NCBI GenBank assembly: GCA_900546795.1
Contig: UREG01000085.1
Coordinates: 1 to 6,644 of the forward strand
DNA length: 6,644 bases
From: an uncultured Veillonellaceae bacterium
Lineage (GTDB): Bacteria > Bacillota > Negativicutes > Veillonellales > Megasphaeraceae
Direction: 5' to 3'
A program made the translations under genes and the position numbers. Position 1 is the stretch's first letter; every line of letters starts with the position of its first letter. This document shows, in pieces, positions 1-6,420 of this stretch. The notes beneath the pieces are model-generated. The model was not told where the DNA came from. It saw only the letters and a program-made list of their open reading frames with translations, and did no database searches.

Positions 1-243
1 GACGGGATTTCCACAGCAATCTTTAAGGAACTCTGCAGAGAAGCAGATGTGCCATATCAGACATTTGTGAACCGTTCTGATATTGCCGGTGGTTCCACTC
101 TGGGAAATATTTCCAATACCCAGGCAGCCATAAATACGGTCGATATCGGTTTGCCGCAGCTGGCGATGCATTCGCCGTATGAAACGGCAGGCGTAAAAGA
201 TACGCAATATCTCATCGATGCGGCAGCGCTGTTTTTTGCGTAA
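1..243 (+). CDS. apeB: M18 family aminopeptidase (aspartyl aminopeptidase type), C-terminal fragment
   Basis: This is the 3' end of a gene that begins left of the window. The frame is open from base 1 and gives 80 residues before TAA at 241-243. The visible part carries the M18 C-terminal signatures: TFVNRSD, then GGSTLGNI, then TVDIGLPQLAMHSPYE. In M18 metallopeptidases the His of the MHS motif (residue 57 of this fragment, bases 169-171) is a ligand of the two-zinc active site, so the catalytic end appears intact. The GGSTLG form is that of the aspartyl-aminopeptidase (DNPEP/ApeB) branch, while the SPYE following MHS, where DNPEP enzymes usually have SIRE, is more like the other bacterial M18 branch. 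Family members are cytosolic, multimeric and remove N-terminal amino acids from peptides; the exact residue preference cannot be read here. An ATG at 49-51 lies inside the conserved domain and is not a real start. The family call is firm; the gene symbol is less so. Confidence 0.88.
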   Translation, partial: DGISTAIFKELCREADVPYQTFVNRSDIAGGSTLGNISNTQAAINTVDIGLPQLAMHSPYETAGVKDTQYLIDAAALFFA

Positions 244-260
244 CCTACAAAGATATATAA

Positions 261-296
261 AAATAGCCGGGATTTTTCCCGGCTATTTGCTTTTTA
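261..296. terminator. Bidirectional intrinsic terminator between converging genes
   Basis: A perfect 11-bp stem (AAATAGCCGGG at 261-271 with CCCGGCTATTT at 278-288) encloses a 6-nt loop. It is followed on the + strand by GC and a T run at 291-295. It starts 17 nt after the aminopeptidase stop. On the - strand the same hairpin lies 8 nt past the dehydrogenase stop at 297 and is followed by a T/A-rich tail (TTATATATCT), so it probably ends both genes, more strongly the + one. Confidence 0.88.
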
Positions 297-1253
297 TTAC
301 ACTACGCGATATAAAATTTCTTTGCCCTCTTCCATGCGGCGGATGTTTTCCATACAGATTTTTAAGATGGCTCCCAGCGCGTCGCGGGACCCAGAGCCTT
401 CATGGGGCGTGAGGATTACATTGGGCAGCGTGCGCAGCGGGCTGTTCGGCTCAAGAGGTTCATGGACGAACGTATCGAGGGCGGCGCCGGCGATACGGCC
501 CGTTTGCAGCGCCTGAATCAGTGCCGCTTCATCGACGACAGCGCCGCGGGCGACATTGATGAGGACGGCGGACGGCTTCATCATCGCCAGCCGCTGGGCA
601 TTTACCATATGCCGCGTTTCTCCAGTAAGCGGAACATGTAGACTTAGGATATCCGCTTGGGAAAAAATCGTTTCCAAAGGACAATACGTCAGATGGAGAG
701 CTGCTTCTTCCTCTGCCGAAAGGCGATGGCGATTGTAATAGATCAGCTCTGTTCCAAATGCATGAGAATACTGAGCGACCAATTTTCCAATGGCTCCCAT
801 GCCGATAATCGCGTGCGTTTTTCCTTTCAGCTCAAATTCTTCGCCGCGGAACCGGAAGCAGTCCCAATGTCCCTGCCGGACACGGCGGTCAAAAAATACG
901 ATCTTATGTCCCAAGGACAGCATCATGCCCAGCGTCATTTCCGCTACGCTGTTGGCATTGGCGCCGGGCGTATTGGCTACAGCGATTCCATGGCTCTTAG
1001 CGTAAGCGATATCGACCTTGTCATACCCGGTGCCGGTTCGCACCACCATTTTCAGTGCCGGCGCCTGCCGCATCAGCTCGGCGGGGATAGATGCCGCGCC
1101 GACGATAAGATAATGCAGGCGTGGGAGGAGATCGGCGCGTTCCTGCTCCGATAACTCCTGCCAATACCAGATTTTCATGTCCGCAGAAGCGGCGGACTCC
1201 AGACACTCTTTAGAAAACGGACTGACATTTTCTATAAACGCGATATGTACCAT
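297..1253 (-). CDS. D-2-hydroxyacid dehydrogenase family protein, substrate unknown
   Basis: A full-length 318-residue NAD(P)-dependent oxidoreductase that should interconvert a 2-keto acid and a D-2-hydroxy acid in the cytosol. The Rossmann fold is marked by GMGAIG at 151-156. The family catalytic triad is present: Arg236 in NVARG, Glu265 in HEP and His284 in TPHEGSGS. The substrate-side segment VRTGTGYDKVD (71-81) and NTPGANANSVAE (94-105) match the phosphoglycerate/hydroxypyruvate/glyoxylate reductase branch. At the end of the second Rossmann strand the sequence is YYNRHR (172-177): Asn174-Arg175 replace the Asp that usually selects NAD, which suggests NADP(H) but does not prove it. The start is well set: GGAGGAGG at 1261-1268 sits 7 nt before the ATG. 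It is a single gene, divergent from the malic enzyme and convergent with the aminopeptidase. Substrate candidates include hydroxypyruvate, glyoxylate, phosphoglycerate and branched or aromatic keto acids; the sequence does not choose between them. Confidence 0.93.
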   Translation of the reverse strand: MVHIAFIENVSPFSKECLESAASADMKIWYWQELSEQERADLLPRLHYLIVGAASIPAELMRQAPALKMVVRTGTGYDKVDIAYAKSHGIAVANTPGANANSVAEMTLGMMLSLGHKIVFFDRRVRQGHWDCFRFRGEEFELKGKTHAIIGMGAIGKLVAQYSHAFGTELIYYNRHRLSAEEEAALHLTYCPLETIFSQADILSLHVPLTGETRHMVNAQRLAMMKPSAVLINVARGAVVDEAALIQALQTGRIAGAALDTFVHEPLEPNSPLRTLPNVILTPHEGSGSRDALGAILKICMENIRRMEEGKEILYRVV

Positions 1254-1288
1254 ACGGCACCCTCCTCCTATACAAAATATCTAAGTAA

Positions 1289-1297
1289 AGTATATCA
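1289..1297 (-). promoter_or_regulatory. Extended -10 promoter for the D-2-hydroxyacid dehydrogenase
   Basis: Read on the - strand, TGATATACT (1297 down to 1289) is an extended -10 element: TG, one base, then TATACT, which matches TATAAT at 5 of 6 positions. No good -35 lies 17 nt upstream, which is common with extended -10 promoters. Transcription would begin near 1282, giving a leader of about 30 nt that contains the GGAGGAGG ribosome site. Inferred from sequence only. Confidence 0.5.
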
Positions 1298-1327
1298 CAA
1301 CCAATAAAAAAATATATACCATAACAG

Positions 1328-1356
1328 TTGATTTAAAAACGTCGAAGAAGTATAAT
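1328..1356 (+). promoter_or_regulatory. Sigma-A type promoter for the malic enzyme
   Basis: TTGATT (1328-1333) and a perfect TATAAT (1351-1356) are separated by exactly 17 nt, in AT-rich DNA between the divergent genes. The transcript should start near 1363, giving a leader of about 45 nt with an AGGAGGT ribosome site at 1394-1400, 7 nt before the ATG at 1408. This is the clearest promoter in the window. Confidence 0.75.
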
Positions 1357-1365
1357 AAAAATATA

Positions 1366-1386
1366 AATTGAAAATATCAATCAATT
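1366..1386. repeat. Short inverted repeat in the malic enzyme leader, possible operator
   Basis: AATTGA at 1366-1371 is the inverse of TCAATT at 1381-1386 (6 bp, 9-nt gap). An overlapping second pairing is ATTGA (1367-1371) with TCAAT (1377-1381). It lies just after the predicted transcription start and before the ribosome site, a usual position for a repressor site. It is AT-only apart from one G:C pair per arm, so it would be a weak RNA hairpin, and chance is a real alternative. Confidence 0.25.
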
Positions 1387-1407
1387 AAAAAACAGGAGGT
1401 TTGTGAA

Positions 1408-2583
1408 ATGGATTATGCAAAAGAATCACTGCGTCTCCATAAAGAATGGAGAGGCAAAATAGAAATGGTATCCAAGGTGCCGGTAGCGACAAGAGAAGAT
1501 TTGTCGCTGGCATATACTCCCGGCGTTGCACAGCCTTGTTTGGAAATACAGAAGAATACGGACGCGTCGTATGAATTGACGAGCCGCTGGAATACGTGCC
1601 TGGTAGTAACGGACGGTTCCGCTGTTCTTGGCCTGGGCGATATCGGGCCGGAAGCAGGCATGCCGGTTATGGAAGGGAAATGCGTGCTGTTCAAAGAATT
1701 TGGCGGTGTGGACGCCATCCCTCTTTGTATTAAGAGCAAAGACGTCGATGATATCGTAAATACGATTTACCTTATTTCCGGATCTTTCGGCGGTGTAAAT
1801 CTGGAAGATATTTCTGCGCCCCGGTGCTTTGAAATTGAACGGAAGCTGAAAGAAAAATGCGATATTCCGATTTTCCATGACGATCAGCACGGCACAGCCG
1901 TTGTTACGCTGGCAGGCATGCAGAATGCTCTTAAAGTAACGGGCAAGAAAAAAGAAAACGTAAAAGTGGTTATTAACGGTGCAGGTGCGGCAGCGATTGC
2001 GATTACTAAACTGCTGATTTCCGCAGGATATGAACACATCATTCTCTGCGACCGCACCGGCGCGATATACCAGGGGCGGGAATCGGGCATGAATGCGGTG
2101 AAAGAAGAGATTGCGGCGCTGACCAATCAAGAAAAGAAAGCCGGTTCTCTGGCAGACGTGCTAAAAGGCGCGGACATCTTTATCGGTGTTTCTGCTCCCG
2201 GCGTACTGACAACGGATATGGTCAAAACCATGGCGAAAGATGCTATCATTTTTGCCTGCGCCAACCCGACTCCGGAAATTTTCCCGGACGAAGCCAAAGC
2301 CGGCGGGGCAAAAGTAATTGCCACAGGCCGAAGCGATTTCCCGAACCAGATTAATAACGTCCTGGCATTTCCGGGAATTTTCCGCGGCGCTTTTGATGTG
2401 CGGGCAAGCGATATCAACGATGAAATGAAGATTGCCGCCGCACAGGCACTGGCAGATCTGATTTCCGATGACGAAGTCGGGCCGGAAAATATTGTTCCTA
2501 TGGCGTTTGACGAACGCGTTGGAAAAGCGGTGGCCGAAGCCGTAGCCGAAGCTGCCAGAAAGACTGGCGTAGCAAGAATATAA
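1408..2583 (+). CDS. Malic enzyme, small bacterial NAD(P)-dependent form
   Basis: A complete 391-residue malic enzyme, which oxidatively decarboxylates L-malate to pyruvate and CO2 with reduction of NAD(P), in the cytosol. It has the length of the short bacterial form and no C-terminal phosphotransacetylase-like domain. Conserved residues are in place: Tyr36 in AYTPGVA and Lys91 in MEGK (catalytic pair), then Glu133-Asp134 in NLEDI and Asp158 in FHDDQHGT (divalent metal site). The NAD(P) domain begins with GAGAAA at 191-196, followed by Asp215 in ILCDRTG. CANPTPE (284-290) and NNVLAFPG (316-323) close the site. Asp215 at the end of the second strand would fit NAD, but family members with this pattern have been reported with either cofactor, so I leave it open. 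A malolactic enzyme is a less likely relative, being usually longer. The AGGAGGT at 1394-1400 supports the start. It is transcribed alone, with its own promoter and terminator. Confidence 0.95.
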   Translation: MDYAKESLRLHKEWRGKIEMVSKVPVATREDLSLAYTPGVAQPCLEIQKNTDASYELTSRWNTCLVVTDGSAVLGLGDIGPEAGMPVMEGKCVLFKEFGGVDAIPLCIKSKDVDDIVNTIYLISGSFGGVNLEDISAPRCFEIERKLKEKCDIPIFHDDQHGTAVVTLAGMQNALKVTGKKKENVKVVINGAGAAAIAITKLLISAGYEHIILCDRTGAIYQGRESGMNAVKEEIAALTNQEKKAGSLADVLKGADIFIGVSAPGVLTTDMVKTMAKDAIIFACANPTPEIFPDEAKAGGAKVIATGRSDFPNQINNVLAFPGIFRGAFDVRASDINDEMKIAAAQALADLISDDEVGPENIVPMAFDERVGKAVAEAVAEAARKTGVARI

Positions 2584-2609
2584 GGTAGTTTATCGAAACT
2601 TCTCCTATA

Positions 2610-2666
2610 AAAAAAGAATCCTCCAGAAGCATGGTGTATCCATCGTTTTCTGGAGGATTCTTTTTT
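2610..2666. terminator. Strong bidirectional intrinsic terminator, 19-bp perfect stem
   Basis: Bases 2610-2628 pair without mismatch with 2648-2666. The core is GAATCCTCCAGAA with its complement, flanked by six A on the left and six T on the right, so a U-run follows the GC-rich stem in either direction of reading. The 19-nt loop holds a further small inverted repeat (ATGG at 2631-2634 with CCAT at 2640-2643). It lies 26 nt after the malic enzyme stop and also downstream of the converging hexokinase gene, so it can serve both. Confidence 0.92.
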
Positions 2667-2680
2667 ACTGTAATATAGAA

Positions 2681-2744
2681 AAGAGCGGGCTGCCGATCGA
2701 TTGGCAGCTGCAGTGATTCTGTCAAACGCTGGATATACGCAGCG
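2681..2744 (-). terminator. Two small hairpins after the hexokinase gene, possible extra terminator
   Basis: On the - strand just past the hexokinase stop, CGCTG and CAGCG (2727-2731 with 2740-2744) can form a 5-bp hairpin. Further on, GCTGCC and GGCAGC (2689-2694 with 2703-2708) form a 6-bp stem that can extend by a G:U and an A:T pair to a TCGA loop. The second is followed on the - strand by CCGCTCTTTTCTAT, a poor T run. It may act as a weak terminator ahead of the strong shared one at 2610-2666; the GC-rich stems may equally be incidental. Confidence 0.3.
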
Positions 2745-2747
2745 GTC

Positions 2748-3986
2748 TTAGCCTAGAGCCGGCTGAGCCCAGCATGCCGCAATAGCCGCCCCTTTGGCCG
2801 AACCGTCCGGCACATAATGCAAAGATACCTGTTCGGCGCGATTTCCTAACAGAAGAGCCAGCGTATCCCGGATTGTTTCTTGAATAAGCGGGATATGCGC
2901 GTACAAAGAGCCGTCTATGGCGATTCCTGCAGGCGGGATGGGCGCCGTTTCTCCATACACATGAAATAAAATACCTGCGTACGAAGCGGCTGCCAGCTGT
3001 GCCGAACGGGTCAGGATCGCCCGGGATAATTCACCGGCGGCGCGATACTCCGCCGCACTCCAGGCCGGAGGACAAGGCAGGGTGTTTTCCAGGATACCGT
3101 TCATCTGTGCACAGGAAATCGTACTTTGCCACTGTGGAAAAAGCCGGGTCATGCAATACGTCAGCAGCCGTTCGATATATCGGCCGGAAACCATTTTTTC
3201 CAGCCGCTGCTGGCCGGGCTTTTCTGAAAACTGATCCAGCGCCTGGTCATATGCCGTTTGCAGCAGGCGATCAAAATTTCCGCACTCTAAATTGATAATC
3301 GTCGGATCTCCTGCTGCCGGTGATGTTTCATAATACGCCGTATTATGGCCGGTGCCGTAAATCGAGCCGATCAATATATTGCCGCATTCATACTGTCCGG
3401 TAAGCAAAACGGCCGTCGTATCATTGATAACCGCTGCAGGAGAAAGCGAAATACCGGCACGCTCCAAGGCCTGCTCCAGCAAAACCGAAACATTCTTTCC
3501 TTCGGCATGCGGTACGGCAAATTCTTTTGTCCAAGACAGCAGATACGCTTCCTGCAATGAAGGCTGGCGGGAAGGAAAGGAAAACGTATATCCCAATAGC
3601 GGAACCGGCGAACCTTGCCATACTTCTTTGACGGCGCCGGCGAGAACATCAAAGAGTTCCTCCGCCGTTGTATCGCTTCCTATATATGAATATACTCCCG
3701 GCATATGCAGGCTTTTTTGATACTGCCGCAGGATTTCCATGCGTCCCGATCCATGTAAACGGCAGGACACGGCGCGTACATTCGTGCCGCCGAAATCAAG
3801 ACCGATCACGTCTCCCTGCTCGCTGCCGCTGGGAAGGGAAATATGAGCGGGAATACACTTTAATGACGAGGGCTCGCCGCGCAGGCCGCGGCGGATCTCG
3901 CCGGCAAACTCGCGGGCAATGGACAGAAGCGCCGGCAGATCCAGCGTCAATTCGTGCGCCATAGAAGAAAGAGCTGAAACAGACAT
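2748..3986 (-). CDS. Hexokinase/glucokinase of the eukaryotic hexokinase family
   Basis: A complete 412-residue sugar kinase that should phosphorylate glucose and perhaps other hexoses with ATP at the entry of glycolysis. It belongs to the eukaryotic-type hexokinase family (Pfam Hexokinase_1/Hexokinase_2), not to the ROK or Glk kinases usual in bacteria. Landmarks in order: phosphate-1 loop LDFGGTNVRA (63-72), LGYTFSFPSRQ (131-141), SWTKEF (151-156), VINDTTAVLL (186-195), GTGHNTAYYE (211-220), INLECGNFD (231-239), LEKMVSGRYIERL (262-274), IDGSLYAHIP (357-366) and DGSAKGAAIAA (394-404). Aligned by eye to human glucokinase, all eight glucose contacts are kept: Ser136, Thr153, Lys154, Asn188, catalytic base Asp189, Asn215, Glu234 and Glu263. 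It is somewhat shorter than single-domain eukaryotic enzymes (about 450-490 residues). The start has AGGAGG at 3992-3997, 5 nt ahead; an ATG 4 nt upstream is out of frame. It is a single gene divergent from feoAB; nothing ties it to iron. Confidence 0.92.
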   Translation of the reverse strand: MSVSALSSMAHELTLDLPALLSIAREFAGEIRRGLRGEPSSLKCIPAHISLPSGSEQGDVIGLDFGGTNVRAVSCRLHGSGRMEILRQYQKSLHMPGVYSYIGSDTTAEELFDVLAGAVKEVWQGSPVPLLGYTFSFPSRQPSLQEAYLLSWTKEFAVPHAEGKNVSVLLEQALERAGISLSPAAVINDTTAVLLTGQYECGNILIGSIYGTGHNTAYYETSPAAGDPTIINLECGNFDRLLQTAYDQALDQFSEKPGQQRLEKMVSGRYIERLLTYCMTRLFPQWQSTISCAQMNGILENTLPCPPAWSAAEYRAAGELSRAILTRSAQLAAASYAGILFHVYGETAPIPPAGIAIDGSLYAHIPLIQETIRDTLALLLGNRAEQVSLHYVPDGSAKGAAIAACWAQPALG

Positions 3987-4016
3987 ACATGCCTCCTAAA
4001 AAATATGATCGTAAGT

Positions 4017-4046
4017 AGTATACGGCAAAAAATACAGAAGATACAA
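4017..4046 (-). promoter_or_regulatory. Probable promoter of the hexokinase gene
   Basis: On the - strand, TTGTAT (4046-4041) and TATACT (4022-4017, 5 of 6 matches to the -10 consensus) are 18 nt apart. Transcription would start near 4010, about 24 nt before the ATG at 3986, leaving room for the AGGAGG site. A weaker alternative is TTGCCG (4028-4023) with TATTTT 17 nt further on. Predicted only. Confidence 0.45.
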
Positions 4047-4073
4047 GAGTTTCCCTTTTCATTTCGTAAAATG

Positions 4074-4094
4074 TATATTATGATAATGAAGACA
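4074..4094 (+). promoter_or_regulatory. feoAB -10 region overlapped by a Fur-box-like sequence
   Basis: Bases 4076-4094 match the classical 19-bp Fur consensus (GATAATGATAATCATTATC) at 12 of 19 positions by my count, including the unbroken run ATGATAAT minus one flank. At its centre is a perfect ATTAT-G-ATAAT inverted repeat (4077-4087). The same bases provide -10 candidates, GATAAT at 4082-4087 or TATATT at 4074-4079; neither has a convincing -35. A Fur-Fe(II) dimer here would block polymerase. Iron repression is usual for feo operons, so sequence and context agree, but AT-rich DNA makes partial matches cheap. Confidence 0.45.
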
Positions 4095-4113
4095 TAGCGG
4101 GAAGGAGAACAGA

Positions 4114-4338
4114 ATGACACTAGACAGATCTTGTATAGGACGAACCTACACCATAGAAGCCATGCATCTTCCGGAAGCGACGGAAAAACGGCTGCAAGCC
4201 TTGGGCATGACCTTGGGAACGGCTGTCGCTGTACTGAATAATAAAAATAAAGGAACCCTGATCATAAAAGTACGGGGAACTCGCTTTGCGTTGGGCCGAA
4301 GCATATCGAGCAGCATACAAGTGAGGGAACGACCATGA
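4114..4338 (+). CDS. feoA: FeoA, small SH3-like partner of the ferrous iron transporter
   Basis: A 74-residue protein, the usual size for FeoA, a cytosolic SH3-like beta-barrel protein needed for full FeoB activity. Family features visible are LPEATEKRLQALGMTLGT (19-36), where the conserved LGM-x-x-G turn falls, and the C-terminal GTRFALGRSISSSIQV (55-70), which matches the G-x-x-x-ALG-x-x-I pattern of the last strands. The ribosome site AAGGAG (4102-4107) is 6 nt before the ATG. Its TGA stop overlaps the ATG of feoB in ATGA (4335-4338), so the two are almost certainly co-transcribed and translationally coupled. It is the first gene after the Fur-box-like promoter region. I am confident because feoB follows directly. 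Confidence 0.93.
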   Translation: MTLDRSCIGRTYTIEAMHLPEATEKRLQALGMTLGTAVAVLNNKNKGTLIIKVRGTRFALGRSISSSIQVRERP

Positions 4339-6383
4339 AAGAAAAAGAAATTACCATAGGATTTATTGGGAATCCGAACTGCGGCAAGACGACCCTGTTC
4401 AACGCATATACCGGCGCGAACCTAAAAGTCGCCAACTGGCCGGGCGTTACTGTAGAAAAAGTAGAAGGGCAGATACAATCCCACGAACTGACGATCCATT
4501 TGATCGACCTGCCGGGAACATACAGCCTGACTTCCTATACCATGGAAGAACAAGTATCCCGAAATTTTATTTTAAGCGATGAAGTAGACGTAATTATCGA
4601 TGTCGTCGATGCCTCGGCGTTAGAGCGGAACCTGTACCTGACTCTGCAGCTGTTAGAACTGGGAAAACCGGTTGTATTGGCGCTGAACATGATGGACATT
4701 GTAGAAAAGCGGGGCATGGAAATCGATCTTCACCGCCTGCCGGAACTCTTGGGCATACCGGTGATTCCGATTTCCGCGCGCAACCGCAAAGGCCTGCAGA
4801 CCCTTCTTCATGCTGCGATTCATCATAAAGACGGAGAAGCGCAGAGTCCGTTTATCCACGATCATGCAGGCGAATCGGATCATCCCCATGACCACCATGC
4901 CGAATATGCCATGGTATACAGCGATACATTGGAAGATAAAATAGACCATATTATAGAAGCGCTGCGAAATACCTATGGCATGCTGCCCAATGAACGCTGG
5001 CATGCGTTGAAATTATTGGAGCAGGATAAAGAAATCACCAAAAAATATCCCGTTGATTTGCCGGAGATTTTAGACAGAAGCTATGAATCCGATATTATCA
5101 ATGAAAAATATGACTTCATTGAAGAGATTGTAGGGGAAGCGGTATTTAATAAAACAGAAAAAGAAGAAGCCACCGATCGGATTGATCGGATACTGACCCA
5201 CCCCATATGGGGGATTCCTGCATTTTTATGCATTATGGCCGCTGTATTTTTTCTCACCTTCATGATAGGCGACAGCCTGACCGGATACTTTGAATGGTTT
5301 ATTGAAGAAATATCGGGACTGGTGCAGACCGGGCTGGAAACGGCAGGAACGGCCCCTATGCTGCAAAGCCTGATCGTAGACGGTATTATTGCCGGCGTAG
5401 GAAGCATACTGACCTTCCTGCCCAACATATTTATTCTGTTTCTCAGCCTGGCCTTTTTGGAAGACAGCGGATATATGGCGCGCGTCGCCTATGTAATGAA
5501 CGATATCATGGGAAAAATGGGGCTTTCCGGCAGGGCATTTATTCCGATGATTTTAGGATTTGGCTGTACCGTGCCGGCTATTATGGCATCGAGAACGCTG
5601 GAAACGATGAAAGACCGATACCGGACGATGCTGGTAACTCCCTTCATGTCCTGCAGCGCCCGACTGCCGATATACATTTTATTTTCCGCCATGTTTTTTG
5701 GCGAATATGCGCCGCTGGCGGCCTATTCCATGTACCTTATCGGGATTTTAATGGCGCTGGCTGCCTTGCTGCTTCTTCATTGCCGGGATAAAAAAGAAGA
5801 AAACGATACGCTGCTGATTGAACTGCCGGAATACAAACGGCCCAGCAGCCGGACCGTGTTTATCTATGTATGGGAAAAAATCAGAGATTACCTGAACCGC
5901 GCGGGAACCGTCATCTTTTTGGCTTCGGTAGCGATGTGGTTTCTATTAAACTTCGGACCTGCCGGATACTCTGGGGAAATGAACGATAGTTTTGGAGCCT
6001 GGCTGGGCAAATTACTGGTGCCTGTTTTTGCTCCGATTGGGCTGGGATTGTGGCAGCTTACTGTAGCCATTATTGCCGGTATTTCCGCAAAAGAAGTCGT
6101 CGTATCCAGCTGTGCGGTGCTGTTTGGCATTGGAAATATAAACTCTGGCGGAGGAATGGAAGAATTGCGGCAAGTATTGGCCAGTTTGGGATTTGGCCCG
6201 CTGAATGCCTATTGCTTGATGCTGTTTTGCCTCCTCTATATTCCTTGCGCTGCAGCCTTGGCAACGGTACGGAAAGAAAGCGGCAGCTGGAAATGGACGG
6301 GCATGATGGCTGCGTTTCAGCTTTCGGCAGCCTGGCTGACTTCCTTTGTCGTATATCAAGTCGGATCTTGGATACTGAAATAA
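4335..6383 (+). CDS. feoB: FeoB, ferrous iron transport GTPase/permease
   Basis: A complete 682-residue inner-membrane Fe(II) importer with an N-terminal G-protein domain. GTPase motifs: G1 GNPNCGKTT (12-20), G2 Thr39 in WPGVT, G3 DLPG (58-61), G4 NMMD (118-121) and G5 SARNRKG (147-153). A helical linker (GDI-like) spans about 190-285. Roughly eight to nine hydrophobic segments follow from about 290 to 678, with the paired gate motifs GFGCTVPAIMASRTL (408-422) and CSARLPIY (440-447), then GISAKEVVVS (582-591) and YIPCAAALATVRKE (635-648). The gate cysteines 411, 440 and 638 are kept. Position 412 is Thr where E. coli FeoB has Asn (GCNVP). It is shorter than E. coli FeoB (773 residues). Unusual is the His-rich stretch at 159-188, nine His with several Asp/Glu, between the G domain and linker. 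The start is fixed by the ATGA overlap with feoA. No feoC follows; a terminator does. Confidence 0.97.
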   Translation: MKEKEITIGFIGNPNCGKTTLFNAYTGANLKVANWPGVTVEKVEGQIQSHELTIHLIDLPGTYSLTSYTMEEQVSRNFILSDEVDVIIDVVDASALERNLYLTLQLLELGKPVVLALNMMDIVEKRGMEIDLHRLPELLGIPVIPISARNRKGLQTLLHAAIHHKDGEAQSPFIHDHAGESDHPHDHHAEYAMVYSDTLEDKIDHIIEALRNTYGMLPNERWHALKLLEQDKEITKKYPVDLPEILDRSYESDIINEKYDFIEEIVGEAVFNKTEKEEATDRIDRILTHPIWGIPAFLCIMAAVFFLTFMIGDSLTGYFEWFIEEISGLVQTGLETAGTAPMLQSLIVDGIIAGVGSILTFLPNIFILFLSLAFLEDSGYMARVAYVMNDIMGKMGLSGRAFIPMILGFGCTVPAIMASRTLETMKDRYRTMLVTPFMSCSARLPIYILFSAMFFGEYAPLAAYSMYLIGILMALAALLLLHCRDKKEENDTLLIELPEYKRPSSRTVFIYVWEKIRDYLNRAGTVIFLASVAMWFLLNFGPAGYSGEMNDSFGAWLGKLLVPVFAPIGLGLWQLTVAIIAGISAKEVVVSSCAVLFGIGNINSGGGMEELRQVLASLGFGPLNAYCLMLFCLLYIPCAAALATVRKESGSWKWTGMMAAFQLSAAWLTSFVVYQVGSWILK

Positions 6384-6420
6384 TTAAAATATAAAACGAT
6401 AAAACACTGTGAGGATATGT

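Noticed and set aside
657..1154. A 165-codon + strand frame over the D-2-hydroxyacid dehydrogenase
   Set aside because: It overlaps conserved catalytic regions of a full-length gene on the - strand and shows no protein family features of its own.
1289..1306. TTGTGA on the - strand as a Rex-type redox operator half site
   Set aside because: Only one half site is present; the facing TCACAA at the proper spacing is missing.
1426..2130. A 234-codon open frame antisense to the malic enzyme
   Set aside because: It lies wholly inside a clearly real gene on the other strand, has no ribosome site or recognisable domain, and its Cys/Arg/Phe-rich composition is that of a shadow frame.
3796..4062. A - strand frame starting upstream of the hexokinase and overlapping its 5' end
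   Set aside because: It has no ribosome site, its start lies upstream of the predicted hexokinase transcription start, and it is an out-of-frame reading of the conserved kinase N-terminus.
6384..6420. Search for a feoC gene after feoB
   Set aside because: Only 37 nt separate the feoB stop from a strong terminator, and no small winged-helix ORF is present there or in the rest of the window.
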